Source: Asterella californica
Taxonomy: Eukaryota > Streptophyta > Marchantiopsida > Marchantiales > Aytoniaceae
Reading direction: 5' to 3'
Length of the DNA stretch: 64,000 bases
NCBI GenBank assembly: GCA_036924285.1
Contig: JAYKYS010000015.1
Span: forward strand, 6,510,001 to 6,574,000
This document shows positions 22,101-33,943 of the stretch, piece after piece. The translations under genes were made by a program, and so were the position numbers. Within the stretch, counting starts at the first letter, position 1, and each line of letters begins with the position of its first letter. The notes under the pieces were generated by a model. That model saw nothing but the letters and a program-made list of their open reading frames with translations. It did not search any database and was not told the DNA's origin.

Positions 22101-23745
22101 CTGGAAAGGATAGCTGATCAACACATGGGTCAGTCACAGCGCCAGCTTAGATCCGGCATCCCGTGTAATGTGCCCTGGCAACTTTTCAAAAGATGCAGGA
22201 GAAGTAGAAGATGCGTCGGACAATTTCTTTCTCAAACCGACCAAAAAAGTGCTAAAAGTCGCCGGTGAATTAACAGAGTAGTCCGTCATTGTCAAAAACC
22301 GCCGGCAAATTACAGGTAAGCAGGGAAAACCTGAGCTGGGCATGGTCAGCCCAGGCCCTTGTGTCAGAGGGGTCACATGACAGTCTGACACTCTTTATCC
22401 CTTTGATACGGTACCTTTCTTCCCCTTCGCGTCTTGTCCCTCTTTTCTCCGTTCAACTTTGTGCTCCGTTGGTGGTTTTATCGCAGATGTGCAAAAGAAA
22501 GAAGGAAGAAAAGCCTCTTGGACAGGGAATCTGTTCTTGTACCGAGTTGTTCGTGTGACCTATCCACTATAGTGGGACACCAAGAGGATTTCTGAGCTGG
22601 CAGTTGGTAAAAGATCACGACCAGATCGTAAGAATGACGTGGACAGGTCTGCAACTACAGTAGACCAAGTTGCTTGTGTATACGCAGTACAACATCTTTT
22701 GAGTTGGACTAGCTGACGCGTTTGTGCTTGCCATCCCATCACAAGCATCAATCACAATCATCCTAATCACCAGCATATGCCTGGTCATGCATCAACAATG
22801 TACAGTGTAGGCGTCAAAGTCAAACCCTCTTCTGGAGAGTAGCAGGATATATCACTGTTCTTATAATAATATTAGAATATGCTCGATATTGTAAATCTTG
22901 ATATTCACATTCTTGCTGAAAAGAAGGATTAGCTAATTCTCTGAACTATGTCTGAGGACCTTCGAGGATTTAGAATATAATGACATTATTGAATCAAAGA
23001 AGATAAATAAAAAATGAGTTTAAACTGTAAAATCAGTAGCTTTTGACGCACAAATAGATAAAGATTGTGATGGACTGTCACCTCGTATTTGTTGTGACTT
23101 CTACTGTAGTGCGTACGGAAGATGGATGGGTTCCACAGAACCGCATCTACTACCTTAGACATATACAACGTCGTAATGTAAGCGCCTACACACTTCCAGA
23201 AGAAGTCGCTCAAGCTTGACTGCGTCACTGCGTCGATGCGTCGGGCTGGAGAGGAGACTTCTGGTTCTGTACAGAGTCTCAACTTTGAAGTCACACGACC
23301 GAACAGATCACCAACAGCGAGGACAATGTAAACACTTAGCGGGGATGATCTTGAAACTGATATTGGTGGGGGAGGTTTTGCTTAACCAGCGACTAAATAC
23401 AAAAGATTTGGTTGAAAAGCATCGCAGTGAATTTTCTTGTCTAACTCTCACCCGGCGGTAAGAGGAGGTAAATATGAGGTTCCTATTTACTTTTCACCGT
23501 TTCAAGAACTCAAATTCTTCTTCATGAAATCTAGTTTGCGTGCACTAAGGGATCTTTTCCTTTTTACCGTATGCAATATCTCAGATGTCTCGACGGTGGT
23601 AATATTTTTCATCGAACATTAACTCATCAGATACTGGTTAAAAAATAAATTTCACTACGGTAAATTTCCTTGTATTTGAGTGCTGGTTGTGCCCCCTGTC
23701 GAGGCCTGGACTCAGCTCTGGGAATAGAGTTTGCAGTGTCCAGAA
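19143..23745. other. Gene-poor AT-rich stretch, no supported feature
   Basis: Open frames here are short (at most about 100 codons), have skewed composition and carry no recognisable domains. I see no zinc knuckle, RT or integrase fragment, no tRNA and no clear repeat boundaries. It may hold old transposon debris too diverged to name. Confidence 0.4.
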
Positions 23746-23798
23746 AATTAAACATTCAGTAATTAACTTTTTCTGTTAATTACTGAATGAGTTTAATT
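23746..23798. repeat. Hairpin: 15-bp perfect stem, 7-nt loop, extended
   Basis: cattcagtaattaac (23753-23767) is followed after tttttct by its exact reverse complement (23775-23789). The stem extends by aattaaa/tttaatt on the outside with a two-base bulge. It lies just left of the old LTR fragment. It could be a foldback or MITE tip or a stable RNA hairpin. Confidence 0.85.
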
Positions 23799-23826
23799 AC
23801 AACCCTATTTCAGATCGCAAGCGTTC

Positions 23827-24071
23827 GACGCAAGCGTTTCTCTTCGAGTTAATTTCACTCAGAACTCTCAAACCGTCCGATGAAACTTCGTTTCGTCTTC
23901 AATTTCTTGAAGAACTCGTTGTTCTGATCCTAATGGATCCAAGGACAGCAAGTTTGGACTCCGGAACGGTCTGAACGGTCCAACTCTCCTTCACTGAAGT
24001 TCCTCAAATCTCTCTCTTGCGTCTCAATTTCCCTTAGAACACATCCCCTGATCCGTCTCTTCACGAACCGT
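23827..24071 (-). repeat. Old E2-family LTR, distal piece (interrupted by E2)
   Basis: This is the reverse complement of the interior of the E2 LTRs; compare 24706-24960 read backwards. It ends at 24071 with CCGT, where E2 inserted. The rest of this old LTR continues at 33944. Homology stops near 23827, so its 3' part (about 900 bp) is missing. It gives the order of events: an old antisense LTR first, then E2 inside it. Confidence 0.9.
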
Positions 24072-25927
24072 TGTCGTGTCGTGGACCGGCTCTTATATGA
24101 AATTCAGACTTCGATGCTTGTTGCTCCAAAGACACTCATGAGAAAGACAAGCTAGGCCCCAGCTTACGGGCTTTTGGTATCATTTTGGATCTCCATTTTC
24201 ATCGCATAGATGGGTAGAGCTCCTTGTCAGCTTTCCATATGCACTTCATCTACTTCGTTTGGACGCTTAGTGGAAAAGTTACAAGACTCGAAAGATGGAG
24301 AAAATAAGCTAGGCCCCAGCTTACGATGGTGCAACTTCGGATCTTCACTTTCATCACATAGATGGGTAGAGCTCGTTGTCAGCTTTCCATGGGCATCTTG
24401 TTTATTTTGTTTGGACATCTAGTGAAGAAGTTATGCGACTCGAAAGAAGGTAAAATCAAGCCAAGCCTTAGTTTACTTGCTGACTGGGTATTTGAGGCTT
24501 CAGGCGCTATATCAAAGACGCAAGGGGCCTGCTTCATTATTATTGTGAGAACTTCGTATGTACAGAGATTGTTGCAAGGGGGTTGCTTAAAGGACTTGCT
24601 TGTTCCTGTGACTTGTCGGTGGACGTTTTGGAGAATTGGGAAGTCCAATACACGCGCGCAAGGTGTCATAGGGTTCAGATCTGTGCAGGCTACACACATG
24701 TTAAGACGGTTCTTGAAGAGACGGATCGGAGGTTGTGTTTTGAGAGAAATTGAGACGCAGGAAGCAGATTTGGAGTTTTCAATTACCTGTGAAAGAGAGT
24801 TGGACCGTTCCGGCCGTTCCGGAGTCCAAACTTGATGTCCTTGGATCCATCGAGATCAGAACAACGAGTTCTTCAGGAAATTGAAGACGATACGAGTTTT
24901 CATCGGGCAGTTTGGGAGTTCTGAGTGAAATTGGCTCGCAGGGAAGCGCTTGCGTCAGGTTTTTCATCGCCTGCGACATGAGATCGGATTGTTTTTCGCG
25001 ATCGGTGAGCCAAGCTCTTTGTTCTTGGTGCCTACGCGATCAGGGAGTCCTCGTGTACGCATAGGAGAAGACTGTACGTGAATTGGATTGTTGGTTTGGG
25101 TGTGGTGAGCAAGTTTGAGCCGCAAGGAGCTGATTTACGTCAGTTTTTTACAACCTGCGACCAAATTTCTTGCGTGGTTTTGCAAGGGGAACTCCAAACG
25201 ACTTGTTTGGAGTCTTGTTGGGTTTAGGGTAGCTAGATCTATCTGCCAGGAAAGACGGATATCAGTTTAGACGATCCGTTTGTGCGGTGTGTGCGGTTTT
25301 AAGCCGCAGAGAGGAATTTTTGAAAGTTCGGTCACCTGCGACCAAAAATCGGCGATATCTCGGCTGTTGGGAGTCGGATCTGAAGGTTTCCTGGGTTAAC
25401 AGAGTCAGCGGAGGAGACCTTATCGACATCTGAAGTCCGTTCAGCGAAAGGAGGAAGTCCACAAATAGATCTTTTTCGGTTTCTTCGCTACGGGTTTTGC
25501 TCTTTTGAGTTCGTTAGAGTTCTGATTGACTATATACAGCTTGTGGTAGCTAGCTTTGGCTAAGAGCTTATACATGGATGTGGTTTGGACTTGGGTTTGG
25601 ATCGCGTGATACTGTTGTGGCTCTGTTTGTTAGCAAAGAGAAGTTTCTCTTGCTTTGAGCTACGCTTCGGTGGTTTTGGGTCAGGGTTGTGATTCAAGGG
25701 TTGTTTTCAGGGACTTTTGAAGTAGGTTACAGACTGCTCTGGTCTGGTTCTCAATTCTGTGCTCTTAGGAGAAAGAACCGGCAGTGTACATATATTTGGA
25801 GTGTATATATCGCAGCGTTCGTTTTCGTGGTTGTTTTTCTCGGTCTTGTCTCTGTTTCACACAACATCTCCACAGCCAGGAACCTCGCATTTTCCTGGAC
25901 ATCCTTCACGCAATATCCGACACGATA
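24072..25927 (+). repeat. E2 5' LTR, with internal about 157-bp tandem units
   Basis: It starts tgtcgtgtcgtgga and ends ccgacacgata. Inside, a unit with aagctaggccccagcttacg and gatgggtagagctc starts at about 24149, recurs at 24306, and partly recurs at 24458, a spacing of 152-157 bp. The next internal bases (from 25928) contain tggtgaactcgacgtg at 25931, a possible primer site that I could not match to a named tRNA. Confidence 0.92.
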
Positions 25928-26003
25928 CGGTGGTGAACTCGACGTGAAAGTCTGGGGTGGAGATTTCTTCTGTGTGTGAACTTTGAAGAAGAGATTGGCA
26001 GTC

Positions 26004-28424
26004 ATGAGTGGGGATGGGAAAGGTGATGGAGATGGAGCTAGTGGTTCAGGTGGGTTGCCCAAGGTGTAGTTGGATCTCGCGACTACATCGATGTTCCAAG
26101 CTTTCACTATGTTCTTACGATTGCAACAGTCTGATGAGCAGAAGGAAGCTCTGGCAACAAAGACGTTACAAGCGGTGGTCGGCAGGATTGATCAGTTTGA
26201 TGGGAGAGATGTCTCAAGATATCTGAGGCATTATGTGAAGGAGATGGAGCTGAACCGGATCTCAGAAGATGAGATGATTGAGACGTTTGAGTTAGCAGCA
26301 GCTCCAGAGATTAGAGACCATGTTAAAATGCTAACGAAGCATTTTAACAAGGACTGGGAGACGTTTGCTCGTGCCTTGATGGATGAGTACTTCTTGGAGG
26401 ACTCCGATCGAGTCACCAAGAAGTCATTCTTGGAGTGGGTTGAGCAATCGAGGGAGGGTTTACAAGGTACAGAGTTGCTCAGGGAGTTTGAGAAGCAGTT
26501 TTCACGGCTGACCAGGATGGAGAAGTTGACTCTGCAGTCCAACAAGATAGAATTATTTCTTCGGGCTGCAGATGAGAAGTTGCAGGAGAAGCTAGAGGTA
26601 CTTCTGGAAGACCGGGAGGAGGACGATGGATTGACCAGCAGCTGGAAGAAGGTTGAGGAAGCTGTTGGTCTGCTTACCAAGAGAGAGCAGAGACGAGAGA
26701 AGGTTCCTGTTAGAAGACTGGCGCCAACACCTACAGCTGTAACACCTGTTCATGTAGTCCGACCAGTGGTTCCTGTTGCTAGACAGGTAGTACCAGTTGT
26801 TCCAGTTGTTCCAGTTGTTCATGCACCTATGGTATCTCCGAAGAAGGATGATTCAAACTTTGAGGAGATTTTGCGTGGAATGCGAGATCTGCAGATTAAG
26901 CTCACAAGATTGGAAGAGAACGGATCTACAAGCGGAGCAAGACCGGTTGAGAAGCAAGGCTGGATCCAGCGGTGTATCTGGTGCGATGGTACTGATCATC
27001 CACGCAGAGATTGCAAGGAGTTCACTGATATTCTGCAGCAAGGAGTGATCTTCTGGAAGGATGGGAAGGTAGCGCTGAGAGATACTGGTGCACTTCTTCA
27101 GACCAACTTTGGTAGAGGAGGGATGAAGAAGTTGGTTGAGGACCACCTATCAGCGCAAGCAGTTGCAATGGTGGAAGCTGGAACTTATGGCACAAGGGTT
27201 GAGGATCAAGCTGAGAGAGGTTTTAACGGACAAGTTGAGCCAAGTGGATTGTGGTCATCTGCCATCTCCATGAAACAGAAAGGGAAGATGACACGTGAGA
27301 CGTTGCTGAAAACAGCTGCTACGATCCGGAAGGATACTGGATGGGAGGATCCGATAGAAGCTCTATCGGTGCATGCTTACATCGCCAAGAACCAACACGA
27401 AGTGTTGTTGGAAGAGAAGAGAAGGCGAGATTCAGAGGATTCAGGGGAAGGGACTTCTTCAAAGAGACAGACTCGAGGAGAGAAGGTTCGTCAAGAGCTT
27501 CAAGATGCAGGAGCTCAAGATCTACTGATGGATGATGCTCCTTCTCCATCGAAAGTAAGAGCAAAGGAGTTTCAGAAGGAGAAGGGTAAGCCGGCTGCAT
27601 ACAAACTACAGTCGGACATCGAGGCTTCAACAGACTTGAAGGGAGTCTTGGAAGATCGCATTCTGAATGCAAAGGTGGAGTTTACCTTGAGGGAAGTGTT
27701 GGGTATTGCTAAGCGTGAGTTTCATGATGTCATCATCGATGTCATCAAACGGAAGCGACAGATTATGGGTGAGACTGGTTTATCGCATGCCTTGGATACT
27801 AAGATGTCTGTGGATGAGGAGAGAGAGCTTGCAAAGTGCAGTGTTTATTCTTCAGAGGAAGAAAGAGATCGAAGACGCAGGGTGCATTTTGAGGATGAAG
27901 AGGAGGATGAGAAGCAGAGTTCAAGTCATTACAGCCACAGTCATTGGGCTCGAGCTACAACGGAGACGTTGGTGAGAATAGGAGACTTGGATGAGCCGGT
28001 GGTTGCTCTGATTGATCATGGATCAGAAATCAACATCATGTCGAACGAGTTGTACAAGAGGAAGAAGTGACCGATCGACACAGAGCATGGGTGGGTCATA
28101 AGAGCAGCCAACAACATAAGAGGAGACTTGTATGGAGCTTGTCCAGACATCAGAGTGCGCGTAGGTGATGTTGCTATCGAGCAAAACTTCTTTGTTCAGG
28201 AAGCAACATCATACCCGCTCATTCTTGGTCAACCTTTCATCATAGTGACCCGGATGGAAACAAAGGTATTGGACGACGGATCTGCTTATGCTAGGATCCG
28301 AAGTCAAGATGGGAAGAGAGCGGTACAGTTCTTGACTGTACCGTCCAATCACGAGCGCAACCGAGACCGTTTGAGGGAGAAACCATTTCCAAGGATGAGT
28401 GAAGAGTTCAAGGATTTTTGTTGA
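26004..28424 (+). pseudogene. E2 gag-protease, two in-frame stops
   Basis: The frame opens at the ATG at 26004 (Gly-rich start) and meets a TAG at 26067. The main open part, 26070-28070, is 666 codons. A helical capsid-like gag domain comes first, then a Pro/Val-rich linker, then a CCHC knuckle (CIWCDGTDHPRRDC, first Cys at residue 302 of the 26070 frame), a Lys/Glu-rich spacer, and a retropepsin with IDHGS (Asp at residue 649). A TGA at 28068 sits where Trp is likely, and the same frame continues to 28424 with the second protease half including LILGQPF. The family would make structural Gag and an aspartic protease; this copy would give truncated products. Confidence 0.85.
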
Positions 28425-29821
28425 GTACCACTATAGAGCGGGATTGTGGTGGTGCGCAGGAGAAGGTACTCTCGCTTGATGAAGATAGTGCCTTTTGTAC
28501 ATGGTTTGTTGGGTTTTCAGAATGTGGGATTGCTATCTACAAGAAGGTAGAAGAGCTGAGAAGAAAAGAACAAAAACATTTGCGTGATGTTGAGTTGATG
28601 TTGAAAGAGCTAAATGAGCTAGAAAGGGATGAATGGATTTCTGGTGTTTATGAAGAGGATGAGTTGGAGGATCCTTTGCGAGTGATCATGTCTATTGGAT
28701 GGGAGGATATGGATAAGGTTGTGCAGATTCATTCAAGGGAGGTCTATTCGGTGATTGAATCATTCTGTGTACCGGAGGTTCGAGTTGAGACAAGGTACAA
28801 GACCGTGGATAGGAAGATAAAGTCAGTTGTTGGTCCTTTGCCGAAAGACACTAACCAACAGATGGATCGAGCTTCAAGGGAGAAGAGTTTGAGAGATCCT
28901 ACAATGATAGGACACAAGTTCACAGAGAAGATCCTTGAAGAGCTGAAGATTGGATCTGATGGATCTCTTCTACTAGAAGAGAGGATGTGCTTCGAGGAGA
29001 TGCTTTCACGACATGGGAAAGCATTTGCTTTTGAGCCACATGAGATTCGGTGTGTAGACCCGTACGTTGTTACTCCGATGGTTATCTTCATGGTACCGCA
29101 TGTGTCATGGAACCTGAGACCAATTCCAGTACCGTGGGCTCACTTGTCTAAATTAGTGGAGTTGCTGAAGGAGAAGATGCGGATGAAGATCTTGGAGCTG
29201 TCGTTTGCACCGTATTCGAGCAGATGGTTTACAGTGCCTAAGAAGAATGGGTCGCTGCGGTTCATCCAAGACATGCAACCGGTGAACGCAGTAACAATCA
29301 GAAATGCTGGGGTGGGATCGATTGTGGATGAGTTTGCTGAAGTGTTTACAGGAAGAGCAATTTACTCAATGGGGGATCTTTACTCAGGGTATGATCAGTT
29401 TCAACTAGCGGAGGAGAGCAGAAGCTTCACGACAATGAGGACACCTTTGGGGTTGGTTAGGATGTGTACCTTACCACAGGGAGCTACCAACTCTGTAGCA
29501 CACATGATGAACGGGATGAATCGAGTTCTAAGAGACTTCATCCCTGAAAAGACGATGCCGTTCTTGGGTGACATCCCCATCAAAGGATGTGTGAAAGATG
29601 AGAAGGATGAAGCATTAGATCAAAGAGGGTGTCGGCGATACGTCACTGATCACATCGCAGACTGTGAGAAGATCTTATCTCGACTCGAGGAAGTTCATCT
29701 TACGCTGTCAGGTGCGAAGTCTACATTTGGGGTTAGAGAGGTTTTGATCGGGTTGATCATTTGTGTGGATCGTTTGATCGGAAGCCAGATCCGAACAAGG
29801 TGGATGCGATTGGAAGGATGA
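28418..29821 (+). pseudogene. E2 reverse transcriptase (catalytic Asp lost)
   Basis: This 467-codon open frame lies one base back relative to gag-protease. It contains a leader, then RT with WFTVPKKNGSLRF, the MGDLYSGYDQ region and the thumb. The active-site motif reads FLGDIPIKG (residues G384, D385), where FLDDIPIKG-like sequence is expected, so the first catalytic Asp is Gly. The PIKG context after the active site is unlike ordinary plant gypsy RTs and recalls a group also seen in fungi; that comparison is from memory. The frame ends early by a frameshift near 29765 and continues in the next feature. Confidence 0.85.
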
Positions 29822-31893
29822 AGGAGGTTTGCAACTCGCTGACAGAAGTAAGAAGATTTTTGGGTGCTTGTGTATTCTACCACATTTGGATTCCTCATTA
29901 TGCGCATGTGGGGGATCCGTTGTATGGATTGTTGCGTAAGGGTCATAAGTTCAGATGCGAGGAAGAGCATACTGATGCGGTAAGGAAGCTGAAGTCTTTA
30001 CTATCATCTCCTCCAGTTTTGGGAAGGATTGATTATAGGGGTGCTAGGCCGGTGGTTCTTACTGTGGATACAAGTCCAGTTGTAATTGGATGGGCAGTCG
30101 GACATGATGATGAGGATGGAGACAGGTTTGCGGTTAGGTTTGGAGCAAAGGTGTTAAGTGCTCGACAACGTGCTTATCCGCAAGTGAAGAGAGAACAGTG
30201 GGGTATTGTTTCAGCTATGAAAACTGAGAAAGAGTATTTGATTGGAGCAGTAGTGGTGGTTGAAACTGATTGCTTGCCGTTGTTAGGGATGATCATGAAT
30301 TGTTCAACTCTTGATATTGCGATGTTACGATGGATCGCATATATCAAGTCGTTGAACTCGGAGTTTAGACATATTGCAGGGAAGGATAATCTGATGGCAG
30401 ATATGTTATCTCGGGCTCGATATGATGGAGAGGATGAGATGGTAAAAGACATTGACGACATGGGTTCAGAGTTCTATTCGATTGCACAGACAGGAAGGGA
30501 AGATGAGTTGTTTGTTGAAGGGTTGTATGATGGTGATTTGCTTGATGTCGGGAGGTACCTTAGTACGATGGTTAAGCAGACATGTTGGACAGATGAGAGG
30601 TTTCGGAGAGTTCGAAAGAAGGCATACAACTTCATGTTGCAGGATGGGTTTCTTTGGAAGCGACCGAAGCAGAAAGGTGGGGTACCGCTATGGGTGATTT
30701 GCAACAAAGAAGATCAGCAGAAGTTGCTCAAGGCGTTCCATGAGAGTCTTTGGGCTGAACATCGAGAGATTTGGGCCACTTTTACAAAGATGAAAGAGCG
30801 GTATTGATGGAAAAACATGTACAAGGATGTTGTATTTTTTATGGAGTCTTGTTTGACATGTCAGATGTATTCGAACATCCGACATCGTGACGGATTACAC
30901 CCGACTTATCCGTTGGCAATTCACTTCAAGTGGGTGGTAGACTTGGTGATTATGCCGGTTGGATTGTGGCAGATGAGATACTTGGTACTTGCTAGAGAAG
31001 ATCTTTCAAATCAAGTCGAGGATAGGGCGCTTCGGACGAAGACAACTGAAGGGATATGTAGATTTCTCTTGGAAGAGGTTGTTTGCCGATATGGATGTGT
31101 GGGAAAGATCACTACAGATCGAGGAGAGTTAGATGCACATGAGGCTCGTGAATTCTTTGCAAGGTGTGGGATGAGGTTGTCACTGACAACTGCTTACAAC
31201 CCCGAAGGGAATGCCAAGAGTGAACGTGGTCATCCACCCATTGTGAAAGCTTTGGTGAAGACCTGCAACGGAAGGGTGCGCGAGTGACCTCGACTCTTAC
31301 CATTTGCGTTATGGACAGATCGAACAACATACAGCTCGGTGACAGGTTACATGCCGGTGAAACTCATCACAGGTCAAAAACCTATCACGTCGATTGAAGA
31401 ACACGTTCTGACATGGAGTGTGTTACCTTGGGAGGACAATTTGACTAGAGAAGAGCTTCTTGCTATTCGAATTAGGCAGTTAGAGAGAAGACCAGAGGAT
31501 ATCCAAACTGCTTTGGATAGGCTGCGAGAAGCACGGTTGAAGAACAAGGTCAGATTTGATCAGGGACATCGTTTGAGACCTAGGGAAATCAAGGAAGGTG
31601 ATTGGGTGTTAGTCTATGACAACAGTCTAGACAACCAACATAGTGCACTCCGGAAGTTTTCTAGGCGATGGTTTGGTCCGTATGTGGTGAAGAAGGTTCA
31701 TGACAACGCAACTTACACCCTGCAAGAGTTGGATGGAGCGAGCTTGAAGATACCAGTGGCAGGTAAACGTGTCAAGATTTTCAAAAAGAGAGATGAGGAG
31801 GTCGATCTAGCAGATATCTTGACGGAGTTTCCGTTTGAAGATGAGGGTTATGCAGAAGACCTTGAAGGTGAGGTTGGCTACGATGGGAAGTAG
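29761..31893 (+). pseudogene. E2 RNase H, integrase and acidic tail, two TGA stops
   Basis: One frame runs through 29761-30807, 30817-31287 and 31339-31893, interrupted by TGA at 30805 (after ERY, before W) and TGA at 31285 (after VRE), both at likely Trp positions. RNase H carries TVDTS. The integrase shows a His-His-Cys-Cys zinc-binding region (CLTCQ near 30850-30860), then core Asp (VVDLV), Asp (TTDRGE) and Glu (KSERGHP), and a GPYVV motif in the C-terminal domain. The protein ends in a Glu/Asp-rich tail. The polypurine tract and 3' LTR follow within 75 bp. E7 (54774-55976) is a relative. Confidence 0.85.
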
Positions 31894-31956
31894 GACGATA
31901 AGCCGGTCCACTCTTTGGTTGGTATCTCTGGTGCATACCGGAGGATGCACAGGTTC

Positions 31957-31968
31957 AGAGGGGATGGA
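31957..31968 (+). promoter_or_regulatory. E2 polypurine tract
   Basis: agaggggatgga lies directly before the 3' LTR start at 31969. The related E7 fragment has a matching tract (tttggagggggtgaa on minus at 54742-54756) before TGTCGTAG. Confidence 0.8.
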
Positions 31969-33939
31969 TGTCGTGTCGTGGACCGGCTCCTATATGAAAT
32001 TCAGACTTCGATGCTTGTCACTCCAAAAACACTCATGAGAAAGACAAGCTAGGCCCCAGCTTACGGACTTTTGACATCATTTTGGATCTCCATTTTCATC
32101 GTATAGATGGGTAGAGCTCCTTGTCAGCTTTCCATAGGCACTTCATCTACTTCGTTTGGCTGGTAGCTTTGGATTTCATCACCAAAGCAAGCCAATAGAA
32201 GTGAGAAAGCTTGCTAGGACGCTACGCGCCTCGCAAGCATTAGAATTTTTGATTAATCTGGCTTGGACGCCTAGTGGAAAAGTTACAAGACTCGAAAGAT
32301 GGAGAAAACAAGCCAGGCTCCAGCTTACAGGCTTTTGGCGCAATTTCGAATCGTCACTTTCATCACATAGATGGGTAGAGCTCGTTGTCAACTTTCCATG
32401 GGCATCTTGTTTACTTTGTTTGGACATCTAGTGAAGAAGTTATGCGACTCGAAAGAAGACAAAATCAAGCTAGGCCTTAGTTTACTTGCTGACTGGGTAT
32501 TTGAGGCTTCAGGCGCTATATCAAAGACGCAAGGGGTCTGCTTCATTATTATTGTGAGAACTTCGTACGTACAAAGACAGTTGCAAGGGGGCTGCTTAAG
32601 GGGCTTGCTTGTTCCTGCGACTTGTCGATGGACGTTTTGGAGAATTGGGAAGTCCAATACACGCGCGCAAGGTGTTATCAGGTTCAGATCTGTGCAGGCT
32701 AGGCACAGGTTAAGACGGTTCTTGAAGAGACGGATCGGGGGTTGTGTTCTGAGAGAAATTGAGATGCAAGAAGCAGATTTGGAGTTTTCAGTTATCTGTG
32801 AAGGAGAGTTGGACCGTTCGGGCCGTTCCGGAGTCCAAACTTGATGTCCTTGGATCCATCGGGATCAGACCAACGAGTTCTTCAGGAAATTGAAGACGAT
32901 ACGAGTTTTCATCGGGCGGTTTGAGAGTTCTGAGTGAAATTGGCTCGCAGGGAAGCGCTTGCGTCAGGTTTTTCATCGCCTTCGACCTGAGATTGGATTG
33001 TTCTTCGCGATCAGTGAGCCAAGCTCTTTGTTCTTGGTGCCTACGCGATCAGGGAGTCCTCATGTACGCATAGGAGAAGACTGTACGTGAATTGGATTGT
33101 TGGTTTGGGTGTGGTGAGCAAGTTTGAGCCGCAGGGAGCTGATTTACGTCAGTTTTTTGCAACCTGTGACCAAATTTCTTGCGTGGTTTTGCAAGGGGAA
33201 CTCCAAACGACTTATTTGGAGTCTTGTTGGGTTTAGGGTAGCTAGATCTATCTGTCTGGGAAGACGGATATCAGTTTAGACGATCCGTTTGTGCGGTGTG
33301 TGCGGTTTTAAGCTGCAGGGAGGAATTTTTGAAAGTTCGATCACTTGCGACCAAAAATCGGCGATATCTTGGCTGTTGGGAGTCGGATCTGAAGGTTTCC
33401 TGGGTTAATGGAATCAGCGGAGAGACCCTATCGATATCTGAAGTCCGTTCAGCAAAAGGAGGAAGTCCACAAATAGATCTTTTTCGGTTTCTTCGCTACG
33501 GGTTTTGCTCTTTTGAGTTCGTTAGAGTTCTGGTTGGCTGTATACAGCTTGTGGTAGCTAGCTTTAGCTAAGAGCTTATAAATGGATGTGGTTTGGACTT
33601 GGGTTTGGATCGCGTGATACTGTTGTGGCTCTTTTTGTTAGCAAAGGGAAGTTTCTCTTGCTTTGAGCTACGCTTTGGTGGTTTTGGGTCAAGGTTGTGA
33701 TTCAAGGGTTGTTTTCAGGAGCTTTCCGAAGCAGATTACAGACTGCTCTGGTCTGGTTCTCAGTTCTGTGCTCTTAGGAGAAAGAACCGGCAGAGTACAT
33801 ATATTTGGAGTGTATATATCGCAGCGTTCATTTTTGTGGTTGTTTTTCTCTGTCTTGTCTCTGTTTCAGCACACAACATCTCCACAGCCAGGAAACTCGC
33901 GTTTTCTTGGACATCCTTCACGCAATATCCGACACGATA
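31969..33939 (+). repeat. E2 3' LTR with a 103-bp insertion
   Basis: It is the same repeat as 24072-25927 but 115 bp longer, mainly because of an insert at 32160-32262. A TATAAA (33577-33582) is present here where the 5' LTR has tataca. It ends at cgacacgata followed by the CCGT target duplication. Confidence 0.92.
32160..32262. mobile_element. 103-bp insertion in E2 3' LTR, TTGG flanks
   Basis: The 5' LTR reads cgtttggacg. Here 103 bp are added between two copies of ttgg (32156-32159 and 32263-32266). The insert contains a short inverted pair (cttgc...gcaag) but no clear terminal inverted repeats. It may be a very small non-autonomous element or a filler insertion. Confidence 0.6.
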
Positions 33940-33943
33940 CCGT

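Larger units (their letters stand above)
24072..33939 (+). mobile_element. E2: damaged Ty3/gypsy element nested in antisense LTR of its own family
   Basis: LTRs lie at 24072-25927 (1856 bp) and 31969-33939 (1971 bp). Perfect 4-bp target duplications CCGT lie at 24068-24071 and 33940-33943. The LTR begins TGTCGTGTCG and ends CGACACGATA, an imperfect 10-bp inverted repeat with a TG...TA rather than TG...CA end. The internal order is gag-protease, RT, RNase H, integrase. The coding region has several TGA/TAG stops, two frame changes and a lost RT Asp, so the copy is inactive. LTR divergence is clearly higher than in E1 or E3, so it is older. Confidence 0.93.

Noticed and set aside
19143..23745. 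Short open frames of 60-100 codons as possible host genes
   Set aside because: No domains, no codon-use support and no signals; likely chance in AT-rich DNA.
24362..24835. 157-codon plus-strand frame, repeated at 32371-32844
   Set aside because: It is inside the E2 LTRs; duplication reflects the LTR pair, with no domain visible.
25931..25946. Primer-binding site of E2 (tggtgaactcgacgtg)
   Set aside because: Starts with TGG near the LTR end, but I could not match it to a tRNA 3' end, so it is not listed as a feature.
26797..27048. Several open frames opposite or shifted within E2 gag
   Set aside because: They are shadows of the gag-protease frame, which has the zinc knuckle and protease motifs.
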